A DNA stretch of 64,000 nt from positions 62,001-126,000 of the forward strand of contig DBOC01000014.1 of assembly GCA_002299895.1 (NCBI GenBank), written 5' to 3'. The DNA is from Sphingomonadales bacterium UBA656. Lineage in GTDB: Bacteria; Pseudomonadota; Alphaproteobacteria; Sphingomonadales; Sphingomonadaceae. Position 1 is the stretch's first letter, and every line of letters starts with the position of its first letter. Below the pieces are notes generated by a model. That model had not been told where the DNA came from. It saw nothing but the letters and a program-made list of their open reading frames with translations, and did no database searches. Position numbers and translations under genes: made by a program. Positions 8,748 to 18,278 of the stretch are shown here, piece by piece.

Positions 8748-9542
8748 ATGAACAAAAAATTCCTTCTGCCCATCGCGGTATTGGCCGCATCTTCCTTGCT
8801 TTCCGGTTGCGCTGCGCTCGGTCTTGGCGGCGGCGGGGCAAAGCCGGGTAGCAACACCCGTTATGTCGCGCGTGACGTCAATACTTTGTATGCGGCTGCC
8901 AAGGATAAGCTCGATAACAAGCAATATGAGGTAGCTGCGGCCTTGTTTGACGAAGTGGAGCGTCAGCACCCTTATTCGCCATGGGCCCGCCGTGCGCAGC
9001 TTATGAGCGCCTTTAGCTATTATATGGCGCAGAAATATAATGAGTCGATCCAATCGTCGCGCCGTTTCCTGTCGATCCATCCGGGCAACAAGGACGCGTC
9101 ATACGCATATTATTTGATCGCTCTGTCTTATTATGAGCAAATCAGCGACGTAACGCGCGATCAAAAAATTTCAGAGCAAGCATTGGCCGCCTTGGGCGAA
9201 GTGCAACGCCGTTATCCGACATCGCGTTATGCGTCGGACGCCACGTTGAAGATTGACCTTGTCCGTGACCATCTTGCTGGCAAGGAAATGGAAATTGGTC
9301 GTTTCTACCAACGCCGTGCCTTGTGGCTGGCGTCATCGGTACGCTTCCGCGAAGTGGTCGACAAATATGACACGACCACGCACGCACCAGAGGCGCTGTA
9401 TCGTTTGACCGAGAGCTATCTTGCGATGGGCGTGCCGGAAGAGGCGAAAAAGGCCGCGGCCGTTTTGGGCGCCAATTACCCCGGTAGTGAATGGTATGCC
9501 CGTGCCTATGATTTGATACAGAAGAACGCGCCCGCCGCGTAA
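8748..9542 (+). CDS. bamD: Outer membrane assembly lipoprotein BamD
   Basis: BamD is the essential lipoprotein partner of BamA in the complex that inserts beta-barrel proteins into the outer membrane. The 264-residue product starts with a lipoprotein signal peptide (MNKKFLLPIAVLAASS) and a lipobox LSGC, so Cys24 would be lipidated. TPR-like helical repeats follow, including the region with QHPYSPWARRAQLMSAFSYY that is typical of the YfiO/BamD family. An AGGGAA site lies just before the ATG. It is followed by recN after 4 nt; bamD-recN-ligA is a common alphaproteobacterial order. Confidence 0.95.
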   Translation: MNKKFLLPIAVLAASSLLSGCAALGLGGGGAKPGSNTRYVARDVNTLYAAAKDKLDNKQYEVAAALFDEVERQHPYSPWARRAQLMSAFSYYMAQKYNESIQSSRRFLSIHPGNKDASYAYYLIALSYYEQISDVTRDQKISEQALAALGEVQRRYPTSRYASDATLKIDLVRDHLAGKEMEIGRFYQRRALWLASSVRFREVVDKYDTTTHAPEALYRLTESYLAMGVPEEAKKAAAVLGANYPGSEWYARAYDLIQKNAPAA

Positions 9543-9546
9543 TGCC

Positions 9547-11202
9547 ATGCTAACGGGGCTTTCGATCCGCGATGTCGTGCTGATCGAGGCACTGGACTTG
9601 GAATTCGCAGGCGGTCTTGGCGTGCTCACGGGTGAGACTGGGGCCGGTAAATCGATTTTGCTGGATGCGCTTGGCCTTGCTCTTGGCGCGCGCGCCGATA
9701 GTGGTTTGGTGCGCTCAGGTTCCGACAAGGCGCAGGTGACCGCGAGTTTTGAGGCTTCGGCCCATGTCGCTGCGTTCCTTGCCGACAATGACATTGATAT
9801 CGATCCCCATGAGCCTTTAATCATCCGGCGCTCGGTAAAGGCCGATGGTGGCAGCAAGGCATTTATCAACGACCAGCCTTGTTCGGCCGCATTGTTGCGA
9901 GAACTTGGCGCGGCATTGGTTGAGATACACGGCCAGCATGATGATCGCGGCATGTTAAACCCACGCGGGCATCGCGGGCTTTTGGACGCCTTCGGCCGCA
10001 GCGATACCGCAACGGTATCCGCCAATTTTGCCGCATGGCAGGATGCTAAATCGCGTTTGGATATTGCCCGTGAAGCGCTCGAAAACGCAGCGCGCGACCG
10101 GGAGTGGTTGGAACATGCGGTGGCCGAGCTAGCTGCATTCAACCCACAAGCTGGCGAGGAAGAGCAACTCGCGGGCGAGCGGTCCGACATGCAAAAAGGC
10201 GAACGCATTGCCGAAGACCTAAAAGCTGTTTTGGAGAGCTTTGACGGCCCGAAGAGCGGCCTGTCGCTTATCCGAGGCGCGGCGCGCAAATTGGACCGAC
10301 TCGCCGACGCCCACCCTTTGCTGGCTGAGGCGCTGACCGCATTGGACCGCGCGGTTATTGAGGCAAGTGAGGCAGAGGATAAGCTAAACGCGGCCGCGCG
10401 TGCGATTGAATATGAACCGGCACGGCTTGATGAAATTGAGGAACGCTTGTTTGAGTTAAGGGCGTTGGCCCGTAAACATAATATCGCGCCCGACGGCATT
10501 ATTGCGTTACAGGAAAAGCTGACGGCGCAGTTACAGTCGATACAGGCAGGCGGCGAGGGGCTTGCCGTTTTGGAGGCGGAGGTGGCGGCCAAGCACGCCG
10601 CCTATGTAGAGTCCGCAAGCGCATTGTCGGCGGTCCGATCGTCAGCTGCGGTCAAGTTGGACGCCGCGGTGAAAAATGAACTTGCGCCATTGAAGCTCGA
10701 TGCAGCGCAGTTTCAGACCGCGTTGGAGAAATTGCCTGAAGACCGCTGGACGGCCTATGGCATGGATCGCGTCGAGTTTCTGATTTCGACCAACCCCGGC
10801 GCACCATTTGCACCTTTGGCGAAGATTGCGTCGGGCGGGGAATTGTCGCGTTTCATCCTCGCACTGAAAGTTGCCTTGGCCGAAGAGGGCGGGGCCGCGA
10901 CGATCATCTTCGACGAAATTGACCGCGGCGTTGGTGGCGCCGTTGCTGCGGCGATTGGCGAACGCTTGGCGCGCCTTGCGACCCGCACACAATTACTGGC
11001 TGTGACGCACAGCCCGCAGGTCGCTGCCAAAGGAAAGGCGCATTATTTCATTGCGAAATCGAGCCAAGGCACGGTGACGCGCACTGGCGTCACCTTGCTG
11101 GACGCCGAAGCCCGCCGCCAAGAAATCGCCCGTATGCTGTCCGGCGCAGAGGTGACAGATGAGGCAAGGGCGCAGGCCGTGCGGCTTTTGGAGACCATAT
11201 GA
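9547..11202 (+). CDS. recN: DNA repair protein RecN
   Basis: RecN is an SMC-like ATPase that acts early in double-strand break repair and holds DNA ends together. The 551-residue protein has an N-terminal ATPase half with Walker A GETGAGKS (about residue 28-35). The central region is rich in heptad-like Glu/Ala/Leu sequence typical of the coiled coil. The C-terminal half has the ABC signature SGGELSR and Walker B TIIFDEID. It starts 4 nt after bamD and its last codons overlap the following gene by 4 nt (ATGA). Confidence 0.96.
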   Translation: MLTGLSIRDVVLIEALDLEFAGGLGVLTGETGAGKSILLDALGLALGARADSGLVRSGSDKAQVTASFEASAHVAAFLADNDIDIDPHEPLIIRRSVKADGGSKAFINDQPCSAALLRELGAALVEIHGQHDDRGMLNPRGHRGLLDAFGRSDTATVSANFAAWQDAKSRLDIAREALENAARDREWLEHAVAELAAFNPQAGEEEQLAGERSDMQKGERIAEDLKAVLESFDGPKSGLSLIRGAARKLDRLADAHPLLAEALTALDRAVIEASEAEDKLNAAARAIEYEPARLDEIEERLFELRALARKHNIAPDGIIALQEKLTAQLQSIQAGGEGLAVLEAEVAAKHAAYVESASALSAVRSSAAVKLDAAVKNELAPLKLDAAQFQTALEKLPEDRWTAYGMDRVEFLISTNPGAPFAPLAKIASGGELSRFILALKVALAEEGGAATIIFDEIDRGVGGAVAAAIGERLARLATRTQLLAVTHSPQVAAKGKAHYFIAKSSQGTVTRTGVTLLDAEARRQEIARMLSGAEVTDEARAQAVRLLETI

Positions 11203-11762
11203 AGAAATTTGGGATTTTGATGGCTTTATCCGCCAACGCCTTTGCATCGACGCAAGTTGCTGCAGAGCCGGCGGACAGGTTTTTCGCAGAAATGTCCAAA
11301 TTGTGCGGGAAAAGTTTCCATGGCAAGCTAGTCGCTGGCGATGATAGCGATGCGAGCTTTGCCACAGCCAAGATGCAGGCCCATGTCCGCACCTGCACCG
11401 ATCGCGAAATTCAGATATCCTTTGACGTTGGCGAAGACCGCTCGCGCACATGGATTATCACGCGCACGGACAGCGGCTTGCGCCTGAAACATCGCCATAT
11501 GTTGAAAGACGGTACTGAAGACCCTGTGTCGCAATATGGCGGCGACACGGCGCAGCCGGGGACGACGACGCGTCAGGAGTTTCCCGTTGATGCTTTTTCC
11601 AAGGCGATGTTCACCAAAGAAGGCCGTACGGTGTCGAACACGAACATTTGGGCATTTGAAGTCGCTCCGGGCCAGACATTAACCTATGAGTTGGCGCGAC
11701 CCAACCGACTGTTCCGCGTGGCTTTTGATGTGGCTAATCCTATTACGGGAGGGGTTGAGTGA
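11199..11762 (+). CDS. Secreted protein of unknown function between recN and ligA
   Basis: I do not recognise a family. The 187-residue product begins with a short signal peptide-like stretch (MKKFGILMALSANAFA, cleavage likely after about residue 21). Its mature part has two cysteines (about residues 36 and 68) that could form a disulfide. It is rich in beta-prone sequence, suggesting a small periplasmic or exported domain. Translation is coupled on both sides: its ATG overlaps the recN stop by 4 nt and its stop overlaps the ligA GTG by 4 nt. The tight coupling argues that it is a real gene, but nothing in it suggests a role in DNA repair. Confidence 0.8.
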   Translation: MKKFGILMALSANAFASTQVAAEPADRFFAEMSKLCGKSFHGKLVAGDDSDASFATAKMQAHVRTCTDREIQISFDVGEDRSRTWIITRTDSGLRLKHRHMLKDGTEDPVSQYGGDTAQPGTTTRQEFPVDAFSKAMFTKEGRTVSNTNIWAFEVAPGQTLTYELARPNRLFRVAFDVANPITGGVE

Positions 11763-13807
11763 CATCTGAGGCATATGCCGCCAATGAGCTGATGCGCTTG
11801 GCGAAACAGATTGCGTACCACAATAAGCGCTATCATGCGGAAGATGCGCCTGAAATTTCCGACGCGGAATATGATGCGCTGGTGCGCCGTAACAATGAAT
11901 TAGAAGCGGCCTTTCCGCATCTCATCCGCGCCGATAGCCCCAACAGCCAAGTGGGCGCTGCTGTGGATGGGTCGGGTCTCAAAAAGATTACCCACGCCAA
12001 AAGGATGATGAGCCTCGACAACGCTTTTGCGGCTCAGGATGTCCACGACTTTGTAGCAAGAGTGCGGCGGTTCTTAAACTTGGCGGCGGACGCCGAGGTC
12101 GCCTTGACGGCGGAGGACAAGATTGACGGGCTTTCGCTTTCACTGCGTTATGAACATGGGGTGCTTAAACAGGCCGCCACGCGCGGTGACGGCAGCGTGG
12201 GGGAGGATGTCACCGCCAATGTCGCTTTTATCGCCGATATTCCACAAAAACTGAACGGCGATGTGCCTGCTATCTTCGAGATACGCGGCGAAGTCTATAT
12301 GGCAAAATCCGATTTTGTGGCGATCAACGAAGCGCAACTGGCAAAGGGTGGAAAGCTATTCGCCAACCCGCGCAACGCGGCGGCGGGGTCTTTGCGGCAA
12401 AAGGATGCGAAAGTTACCGCATCGCGTCCCTTGCGCTTTCTGGCGCATGGCTGGGGTGAAGTAAGCGCTTTGCCTGCCGATACGCAAAGTGAGGTGATGG
12501 CGGCGATTGCGGCTTGGGGCGTGCCGATTTCGCCCTTACTAGGTCGTTTCAGCCGTACCGCAGATGTCCTTGCGCATTATGCCGATATCGAACGCCGCCG
12601 CGCCGATTTGCCTTATGATATTGATGGCGTCGTCTACAAGGTTGACCGTTTGGAATGGCAGGAGAGGCTAGGCTTTGTAGCCAAATCGCCGCGCTGGGCG
12701 ATTGCGCATAAATTCCCCGCCGAGCTTGCAGAAACGACGCTGGAGCAGATCGATATACAGGTTGGTAGGACGGGCAAGCTCACGCCGGTTGGCCGCCTTA
12801 CGCCGGTCACCGTTGGCGGTGTGGTGGTGTCCAACGTAACGCTGCACAATCGCGACGAAATTGCGCGTCTTGCCGTCCGTCCCGGCGACCGTGTGGTTGT
12901 GCAAAGGGCAGGGGATGTAATCCCACAGATTGTCGAGAACTTATCTCGTGAAACTGCGCGCCCACCATATGACTTTCCTGCAAACTGCCCGGAATGCGGT
13001 TCCGAAGCAGTAGCCGAAGAAGGCGAAGTCGACGTGCGTTGCACCGCCGGCCTGATTTGCCCTGCGCAGCGGGTGCAGCGGCTCATTCATTTTGTTAGCC
13101 GCGGTGCGCTCGATATTGAGGGGCTGGGCGAGAAGACCATACAAGAGTTTTTTGATCTGGGGTGGCTGGAAAGCCCCGCGGATATATACCGGCTTCGCAA
13201 TCGCCGCGCCGAGATTTTGGCGCGCGATGGGTGGCAGGATAAGTCTGTGGATAACCTGTTGGCGGCTATTGAGGCAAAGCGTGCGCCCGATGGCGCAAAG
13301 CTGCTCTTTGGCCTGGGTATCCGCCACATCGGAACGGTTACCGCACGGGATTTGTTTAAGGCATTCGGATCCGTCGAAGAAATCGGCGCGGTCGGGTTAA
13401 GGCTTGCGCAGGCGGATGAAGCGGCGATTGCGGATGTCACTGCCATCGACGGGGTCGGGGGTGCGGTGGCCGAGGCATTGGGTGACTTCTTCCATGAACC
13501 ACATAATATTTCGGTGTGGACCGATCTTTTGAACGAAGTCAGTCCGCCCGTTTATGTTTCTAACATCCGTGACAGCGCATGGACGGGCAAAACGATTGTC
13601 TTCACTGGAAAGTTGGAAACGATGAGCCGCGATGAAGCCAAAGCACAGGCCGAAGCACTTGGCGCAAAAGCTGCTGGCTCGGTGAGTGCAAAAACCGATC
13701 TTGTCGTCGCGGGTCCCGGTGCCGGTTCAAAGCTGAAACAGGCCACCGCGCTCGGTATTCAGGTTATTGACGAAGCCGAATGGGCAAATATCGTCCAGAA
13801 CGCCTAA
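11759..13807 (+). CDS. ligA: NAD-dependent DNA ligase LigA
   Basis: LigA seals nicks in DNA using NAD and is essential for replication and repair. The 682-residue protein shows the whole family layout. An adenylation domain carries the KIDG lysine motif (about residue 120), followed by an OB fold. The zinc finger has cysteines in CPECGS, VRC and ICPAQ. Next come helix-hairpin-helix repeats (LFGLGIRHIGTVTA) and a C-terminal BRCT domain (GKTIVFTGKLETMSRDEAK). The start is a GTG in a GTGA overlap with the gene before. It converges with prmA 10 nt downstream with no clear terminator between them. Confidence 0.97.
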   Translation: MTSEAYAANELMRLAKQIAYHNKRYHAEDAPEISDAEYDALVRRNNELEAAFPHLIRADSPNSQVGAAVDGSGLKKITHAKRMMSLDNAFAAQDVHDFVARVRRFLNLAADAEVALTAEDKIDGLSLSLRYEHGVLKQAATRGDGSVGEDVTANVAFIADIPQKLNGDVPAIFEIRGEVYMAKSDFVAINEAQLAKGGKLFANPRNAAAGSLRQKDAKVTASRPLRFLAHGWGEVSALPADTQSEVMAAIAAWGVPISPLLGRFSRTADVLAHYADIERRRADLPYDIDGVVYKVDRLEWQERLGFVAKSPRWAIAHKFPAELAETTLEQIDIQVGRTGKLTPVGRLTPVTVGGVVVSNVTLHNRDEIARLAVRPGDRVVVQRAGDVIPQIVENLSRETARPPYDFPANCPECGSEAVAEEGEVDVRCTAGLICPAQRVQRLIHFVSRGALDIEGLGEKTIQEFFDLGWLESPADIYRLRNRRAEILARDGWQDKSVDNLLAAIEAKRAPDGAKLLFGLGIRHIGTVTARDLFKAFGSVEEIGAVGLRLAQADEAAIADVTAIDGVGGAVAEALGDFFHEPHNISVWTDLLNEVSPPVYVSNIRDSAWTGKTIVFTGKLETMSRDEAKAQAEALGAKAAGSVSAKTDLVVAGPGAGSKLKQATALGIQVIDEAEWANIVQNA

Positions 13808-13817
13808 TCCGGCCTTT

Positions 13818-14798
13818 CTACCATGTCCCGAAATCGCCCGGTGGTTGGCTGGTGCGCCCATTGGCGCGGACGGGACGTTTCCATCCATAAACGCGGCGCT
13901 TCACGAGCCATAGACATGGCCAGTCACCGCAATCAACGCGCTTTTGAAGCCGGAAGCCGTGCCGCCGATAAGCACCTAACACCGCTTCTGCCTGTGTATT
14001 CAAAAGCCCCGCCAATATCAGCGCGCCTCCCTCATCCATGATCTGAGCGATCGAGGGTGCAAGCTCGATTAAAGGACCGGCCAGAATATTGGCCGTTACA
14101 AGGTCGTAGGGCGCCCGTGAGACGATAAGCGGGTGCGCGGTGCCCTCCGCTGCGCACAATGCGAGTTGCCCCTGAGCGACGCCACAGGGCACGTTATTGA
14201 CCCTTGCATTGTCTGCGGTGACATCGACGCTGACCGGATCAATGTCCGACGCCGTCAAATAGGCCTTTGGCCAAAGGCTATGTGCGGCAAAAGCAAGCAG
14301 GCCCGTGCCCGTGCCAATGTCGGCGATTACCTCGAACCGTTTGCCGGCCCGTTTCATAGTATCGAGCATCATCAGGCAACCGCTGGTGGTTTCATGGCCG
14401 CCCGTGCCAAAGGCGCGGCTTGCCTCAATCAGGAACGGCGTCGCGCCATCAGGCACGGTTCCTTTGTTGGAACTGGTATGAACATAAAAACGCCCCGCAT
14501 ATACGGGCTCTAACCCTTGTTGGCTCATCACCACCCAGTCTGCGTCGGGGAGCTTTTCAACGACTGGCTTTGCCTTTACGGTGCTGCTCAAGCGACTTTG
14601 TATGGCTTTGATAACCGCCTTTTTAGGCTTAGCTGCGAAATAGGCATTTAATTGCCATTTATCGTCGTTAAAGGCCTCTACTTCTTCCGCCACAATAGTG
14701 GGCATTGGGTCCAGCAACGCGAACCATTCATCATCCTCATGCAGGGCCTCGGCCTCGGCACGGGTGCAGGGAAACTGCACTTTCCAGTTACCGGACAT
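13818..14798 (-). CDS. prmA: Ribosomal protein L11 methyltransferase (PrmA family)
   Basis: PrmA is a SAM-dependent methyltransferase that trimethylates ribosomal protein L11. A substrate-recognition N-terminal part is followed by a Rossmann methyltransferase domain. Motif I is DIGTGTGLLAFAA, then ASDIDP and TANILAGPL. The upstream RAFGTGGHETT segment is diagnostic of PrmA. I begin at the ATG for MSGNWKVQF, which lies 11 nt inside the 3' end of the upstream SDR gene; an in-frame ATG four codons earlier is possible, and neither has a good ribosome binding site. The C-terminus carries about 25 extra residues (RVYGWKRPVRANG onward). The gene is transcribed with the SDR gene before it. Confidence 0.9.
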   Translation of the reverse strand: MSGNWKVQFPCTRAEAEALHEDDEWFALLDPMPTIVAEEVEAFNDDKWQLNAYFAAKPKKAVIKAIQSRLSSTVKAKPVVEKLPDADWVVMSQQGLEPVYAGRFYVHTSSNKGTVPDGATPFLIEASRAFGTGGHETTSGCLMMLDTMKRAGKRFEVIADIGTGTGLLAFAAHSLWPKAYLTASDIDPVSVDVTADNARVNNVPCGVAQGQLALCAAEGTAHPLIVSRAPYDLVTANILAGPLIELAPSIAQIMDEGGALILAGLLNTQAEAVLGAYRRHGFRLQKRVDCGDWPCLWLVKRRVYGWKRPVRANGRTSQPPGDFGTW

Positions 14799-15480
14799 AG
14801 CTTGCACCATTTACGTCGAGTATCGCGCCGGTCATCGATGGTGGCGCTTCCAAAGCGCAAAATTTAGCCATGATCGCGACTTCGTCAGGATCGGCGACTT
14901 TGCCCAAGGGGATGTCGGCCAGCAATTTGTCGCCGCCGCGGCTTTCCAGATAGTCTTCGGCCATACCTGTCATTGTAAATCCGGGGCAGATGGCAAAGGC
15001 ATAAATGCCCTCTTTGGCATAAGCGCGGGCAATAGTTTTAGTCATCGCGACCATGCCCGCCTTTGATGCGGCATAATGCCAATGCGCCGGGCTATCGCCG
15101 CGATGCGCGGCCCGACTGGCGATATTGACAATGCGGCCCGACGCGCCATTTTCTTGCCAATGCAGCACCGCACGGCGGCATAAATCTGCACTGGCGGTGA
15201 GGTTAACCTGCATCGTACGGTTCCAGCTTTCCAACCATGCGTCATCTGGTCGCGCAACGGGGTTTGCTTCGAAGATGCCAGCATTGTTAATGAGGACATC
15301 AATGCGACCGTCGAGGTCCGCAAGCGCCTTTGCCCAAAGCTGCGCGGGAACAGCTGGATCATGCAGGTCACCATCCTGACTGGACAGAGCCACCCATTTT
15401 GTTGTGGCGGGATCAAAGCTTGCGGCAATTGCCGCGCCAATTCCGCGCGAGGCGCCGGTAATAAGAATATGCGTTTTCAT
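14788..15480 (-). CDS. Short-chain dehydrogenase/reductase (FabG-like)
   Basis: This is a classical SDR of 230 residues using NAD(P)H. The nucleotide-binding motif TGASRGIG is at about residues 8-15, LINNAG near 67, the catalytic Ser in VNIASRAA and the YxxxK pair in YAASKAG. The end ILDVNGASYVR resembles the DGG-type ends of FabG-like reductases. The substrate cannot be told from sequence. Its 3' end overlaps prmA, so the two genes probably share a transcript starting in the gap before sdhC, where the two units diverge. Confidence 0.9.
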   Translation of the reverse strand: MKTHILITGASRGIGAAIAASFDPATTKWVALSSQDGDLHDPAVPAQLWAKALADLDGRIDVLINNAGIFEANPVARPDDAWLESWNRTMQVNLTASADLCRRAVLHWQENGASGRIVNIASRAAHRGDSPAHWHYAASKAGMVAMTKTIARAYAKEGIYAFAICPGFTMTGMAEDYLESRGGDKLLADIPLGKVADPDEVAIMAKFCALEAPPSMTGAILDVNGASYVR

Positions 15481-15643
15481 GGGCGTTGCCTTTCACAGCG
15501 CAGATAAAATTTCAACTAAAGTTATTCCCTAAATTGGTGAACCGATTGCGCGTTTCGCACTGCGCGGGTCTTGCACGACCGCATGAATTGATTAAAGAGC
15601 TACGCAACGTCGACCGTTAGCAATTTTGAAGGACGCTGAAAAC

Positions 15644-16087
15644 ATGGCGAAAAACCCCAACCGACCCTTGTCACCGCATTTGCAGGTGTATCGTTGGTCG
15701 CCGCAGATGGCCATTTCGATCTTCCATCGCGCCACAGGCTTTGTTCTGGCGACTGCTGGAATGATGACATTATTGTGGTGGCTGTCGGCCATTGGTGGTG
15801 GGGCAGAAAGCTATGCCACATTCCAAACCTATGTCGTTTCGGCAGGCGCAGACGGCACAGGTTTTCAAGTCGCGAGCAACTGGTTCTTCCGTCTGGTGGC
15901 TTTGGCCGTGACTTTCAGCTTCTTTCAACATCTGGCCTCTGGTCTCCGCCACCTTGTGCTCGATATTGGCGCTGGTTATGAATTGAAGTCGAACCGCTTG
16001 TGGGCATCGGTTGCATTTATCGCAGCCATTTTTGCAACTGCATTGGTCGCCCTGATTGTGGCATCACGCTTTCTGGGAGTTTTGTGA
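15644..16087 (+). CDS. sdhC: Succinate dehydrogenase cytochrome b556 subunit
   Basis: SdhC is a membrane anchor of complex II that helps bind haem b and ubiquinone. The 147-residue protein has the family opening RPLSPHLQVYRW, then SIFHRATGF. It has three membrane helices and the haem-ligand region FFQHLASGLRHLVLDIG. I choose ATG 15644 (MAKNPNR), which has AAGGA a little upstream. A TTG 18 nt earlier is in frame but would overlap that site. Its TGA shares one base with the sdhD ATG. The upstream gap of about 160 nt is shared with the divergent SDR-prmA unit. Confidence 0.95.
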   Translation: MAKNPNRPLSPHLQVYRWSPQMAISIFHRATGFVLATAGMMTLLWWLSAIGGGAESYATFQTYVVSAGADGTGFQVASNWFFRLVALAVTFSFFQHLASGLRHLVLDIGAGYELKSNRLWASVAFIAAIFATALVALIVASRFLGVL

Positions 16088-16476
16088 TGGACAGTAGAAC
16101 AAATATCGGTTGCGTACGCGGCCTCGGTTCGGCCAAACATGGCGGCGAACATTGGTTGAAGCAGCGCTTGACCGCGATTGGCAATATATTGCTGACCACG
16201 TGGTTTGCAGCGTCGTTGTTGTTGATCCCAAGCTTTGATCAAGCGGCGCTCGCGCAATGGCTGGCGCAGCCTTTGGTTGCTGTCCCGATGATCTTGATGA
16301 TCGCCAATATCTTTGCACATGCCCGCTTGGGCCTGCAGGTGTTGATTGAAGATTATGTGCATGATGATGGCCTAAAGTTCGCGGCCATGACACTCCTTAA
16401 TTTTTACGTCATCGCCAGCGCCGTATTCGGCATTTTCGTCGTCGCAAAACTCGCATTTACCGGAGCTCCCGCCTGA
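16087..16476 (+). CDS. sdhD: Succinate dehydrogenase membrane anchor subunit
   Basis: SdhD is the second membrane anchor of succinate:ubiquinone oxidoreductase. The 129-residue protein has three hydrophobic helices and the conserved AHARLGLQVLIEDYVHDD block with the His and Asp near the quinone/haem site. The ATG at 16087 overlaps the sdhC stop; an open frame extends 29 codons further upstream but only through sdhC. The stop overlaps the sdhA ATG by one base, so sdhC, sdhD and sdhA are translationally coupled. Confidence 0.95.
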   Translation: MDSRTNIGCVRGLGSAKHGGEHWLKQRLTAIGNILLTTWFAASLLLIPSFDQAALAQWLAQPLVAVPMILMIANIFAHARLGLQVLIEDYVHDDGLKFAAMTLLNFYVIASAVFGIFVVAKLAFTGAPA

Positions 16477-18278
16477 TGTCAGACGCTTACAAGATTATCG
16501 ACCATACCTATGACACCGTCGTTGTCGGCGCTGGCGGGTCTGGTCTGCGCGCCACCATGGGCAGTGCGGAAGCCGGTCTAAAAACAGCCTGCATTACCAA
16601 AGTTTTCCCCACGCGTTCGCACACTGTCGCGGCGCAGGGCGGAATTGCCGCATCCTTGGGTAACAATTCACCCGACCATTGGACCTGGCATATGTATGAC
16701 ACGGTCAAGGGCTCCGATTGGCTCGGCGACCAAGATGCCATCGAATATATGGTGCGTGAGGCACCTGCTGCGGTTTATGAGCTTGAGCATGCGGGCGTGC
16801 CATTCTCGCGCAATGCCGATGGCACCATCTATCAACGGCCCTTTGGCGGACATATGCAGAATATGGGCGAAGGCCCCCCGGTGCAACGTACTGCGGCTGC
16901 GGCTGACCGTACTGGTCATGCTATGTTGCATGCTTTGTATCAACAGAGCCTGAAATATGACGCGGACTTCTTCATTGAATATTTCGCGCTCGATCTGATC
17001 ATGGAAAATGGCGAATGCCGTGGCGTTATCGCCATGTGTATGGAAGATGGCAGCATTCACCGGTTTAAGAGTCACGCTGTTGTACTGGCAACCGGTGGCT
17101 ATGGACGCGCTTATTTCTCCGCAACGTCTGCGCATACCTGCACCGGTGACGGCGGCGGTATGGTTTTACGCGCTGGCCTGCCATTGCAGGATATGGAATT
17201 TGTTCAGTTCCACCCGACGGGTATTTACGGCGCTGGCGTTCTCATCACCGAAGGCGCGCGCGGCGAGGGTGGTTATCTGACCAATAGCGAAGGCGAACGC
17301 TTTATGGAGCGTTATGCCCCATCGGCGAAGGACTTGGCCTCACGCGACGTGGTCAGCCGTTCGATGGCGCTTGAAATGCGCGAAGGACGCGGCGTTGGTG
17401 AACATAAGGACCATATTTACCTGCACCTCGACCATATCGACCCTGCGGTATTGGCGCAGCGTTTGCCCGGGATCACCGAAAGCGGCAAGATTTTTGCGGG
17501 CGTAGATCTGACGCGGCAACCTTTGCCTGTGACGCCAACCGTCCACTATAATATGGGCGGCATACCGTGTAATTATCATGGTCAGGTCGTCAACAAGGTT
17601 GGCAATGATCCCGAAGTGATCGTTCAGGGGCTCTATGCCGTTGGTGAAGCCGCCTGCGTTTCGGTGCATGGCGCCAACCGTTTGGGTTCCAACTCGTTGA
17701 TCGACCTTGTCGTGTTCGGCCGTGCAACGGGCTTGCATTTGAAGTCGTCACTCACCCCGGGCGCGCCGCACAAGTCATTGCCAGCGGATGCCGCAGACCT
17801 TGCACTGGCCCGCGTCGACAAGTTCCGCAATGCAAAGGGCGGATCACCGACGGCCGAGATCCGTTTGCAAATGCAGCGGACGATGCAAAAGCATGCTGCC
17901 GTATTCCGCGACACTGCATTGTTGGAAGAAGGCGTGGCCGAAATGCAAAAGGTCAATAAACGCCTCGCCGATGTCCATGTGACCGACCGAAGCTTGATCT
18001 GGAACACCGACCTTATCGAAACGCTTGAGCTCGATAACCTAATGGGGCAGGCGGTTTGCACAATCGAAAGCGCAAACAATCGCAAGGAAAGCCGGGGCGC
18101 CCATGCGCACGAAGACTTCCCTGAGCGCGACGACGCCAATTGGATGAAGCACACGGCGTCCTGGTTTGACGGTTGGGGCGGTTCCGGTGGTAAGGTCAAA
18201 ATCGACTACCGTCCGGTCCATGATTATACGCTGACCGACGAGGCAGAGTATATTAAGCCGAAACCACGCGTGTATTGA
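16476..18278 (+). CDS. sdhA: Succinate dehydrogenase flavoprotein subunit
   Basis: SdhA oxidises succinate to fumarate with covalently bound FAD and passes electrons to SdhB. The 600-residue length is normal. The dinucleotide-binding motif VVVGAGGSGLRA is at about residues 15-26, and the FAD-linking His is in RSHTVAAQGG. The substrate-site blocks HPTGIYGAG, SRSMALEMREGRG and HGANRLGSNSL are intact. No sdhB follows: the next gene is on the opposite strand and its 3' end overlaps the last 26 nt of sdhA. The iron-sulfur subunit must be encoded elsewhere. Confidence 0.97.
   Translation: MSDAYKIIDHTYDTVVVGAGGSGLRATMGSAEAGLKTACITKVFPTRSHTVAAQGGIAASLGNNSPDHWTWHMYDTVKGSDWLGDQDAIEYMVREAPAAVYELEHAGVPFSRNADGTIYQRPFGGHMQNMGEGPPVQRTAAAADRTGHAMLHALYQQSLKYDADFFIEYFALDLIMENGECRGVIAMCMEDGSIHRFKSHAVVLATGGYGRAYFSATSAHTCTGDGGGMVLRAGLPLQDMEFVQFHPTGIYGAGVLITEGARGEGGYLTNSEGERFMERYAPSAKDLASRDVVSRSMALEMREGRGVGEHKDHIYLHLDHIDPAVLAQRLPGITESGKIFAGVDLTRQPLPVTPTVHYNMGGIPCNYHGQVVNKVGNDPEVIVQGLYAVGEAACVSVHGANRLGSNSLIDLVVFGRATGLHLKSSLTPGAPHKSLPADAADLALARVDKFRNAKGGSPTAEIRLQMQRTMQKHAAVFRDTALLEEGVAEMQKVNKRLADVHVTDRSLIWNTDLIETLELDNLMGQAVCTIESANNRKESRGAHAHEDFPERDDANWMKHTASWFDGWGGSGGKVKIDYRPVHDYTLTDEAEYIKPKPRVY

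Noticed and set aside
9333..10592. 419-codon open frame on the minus strand over bamD and recN
   Set aside because: It is Ser/Ala-rich low-complexity sequence typical of antisense frames and spans two secure genes.
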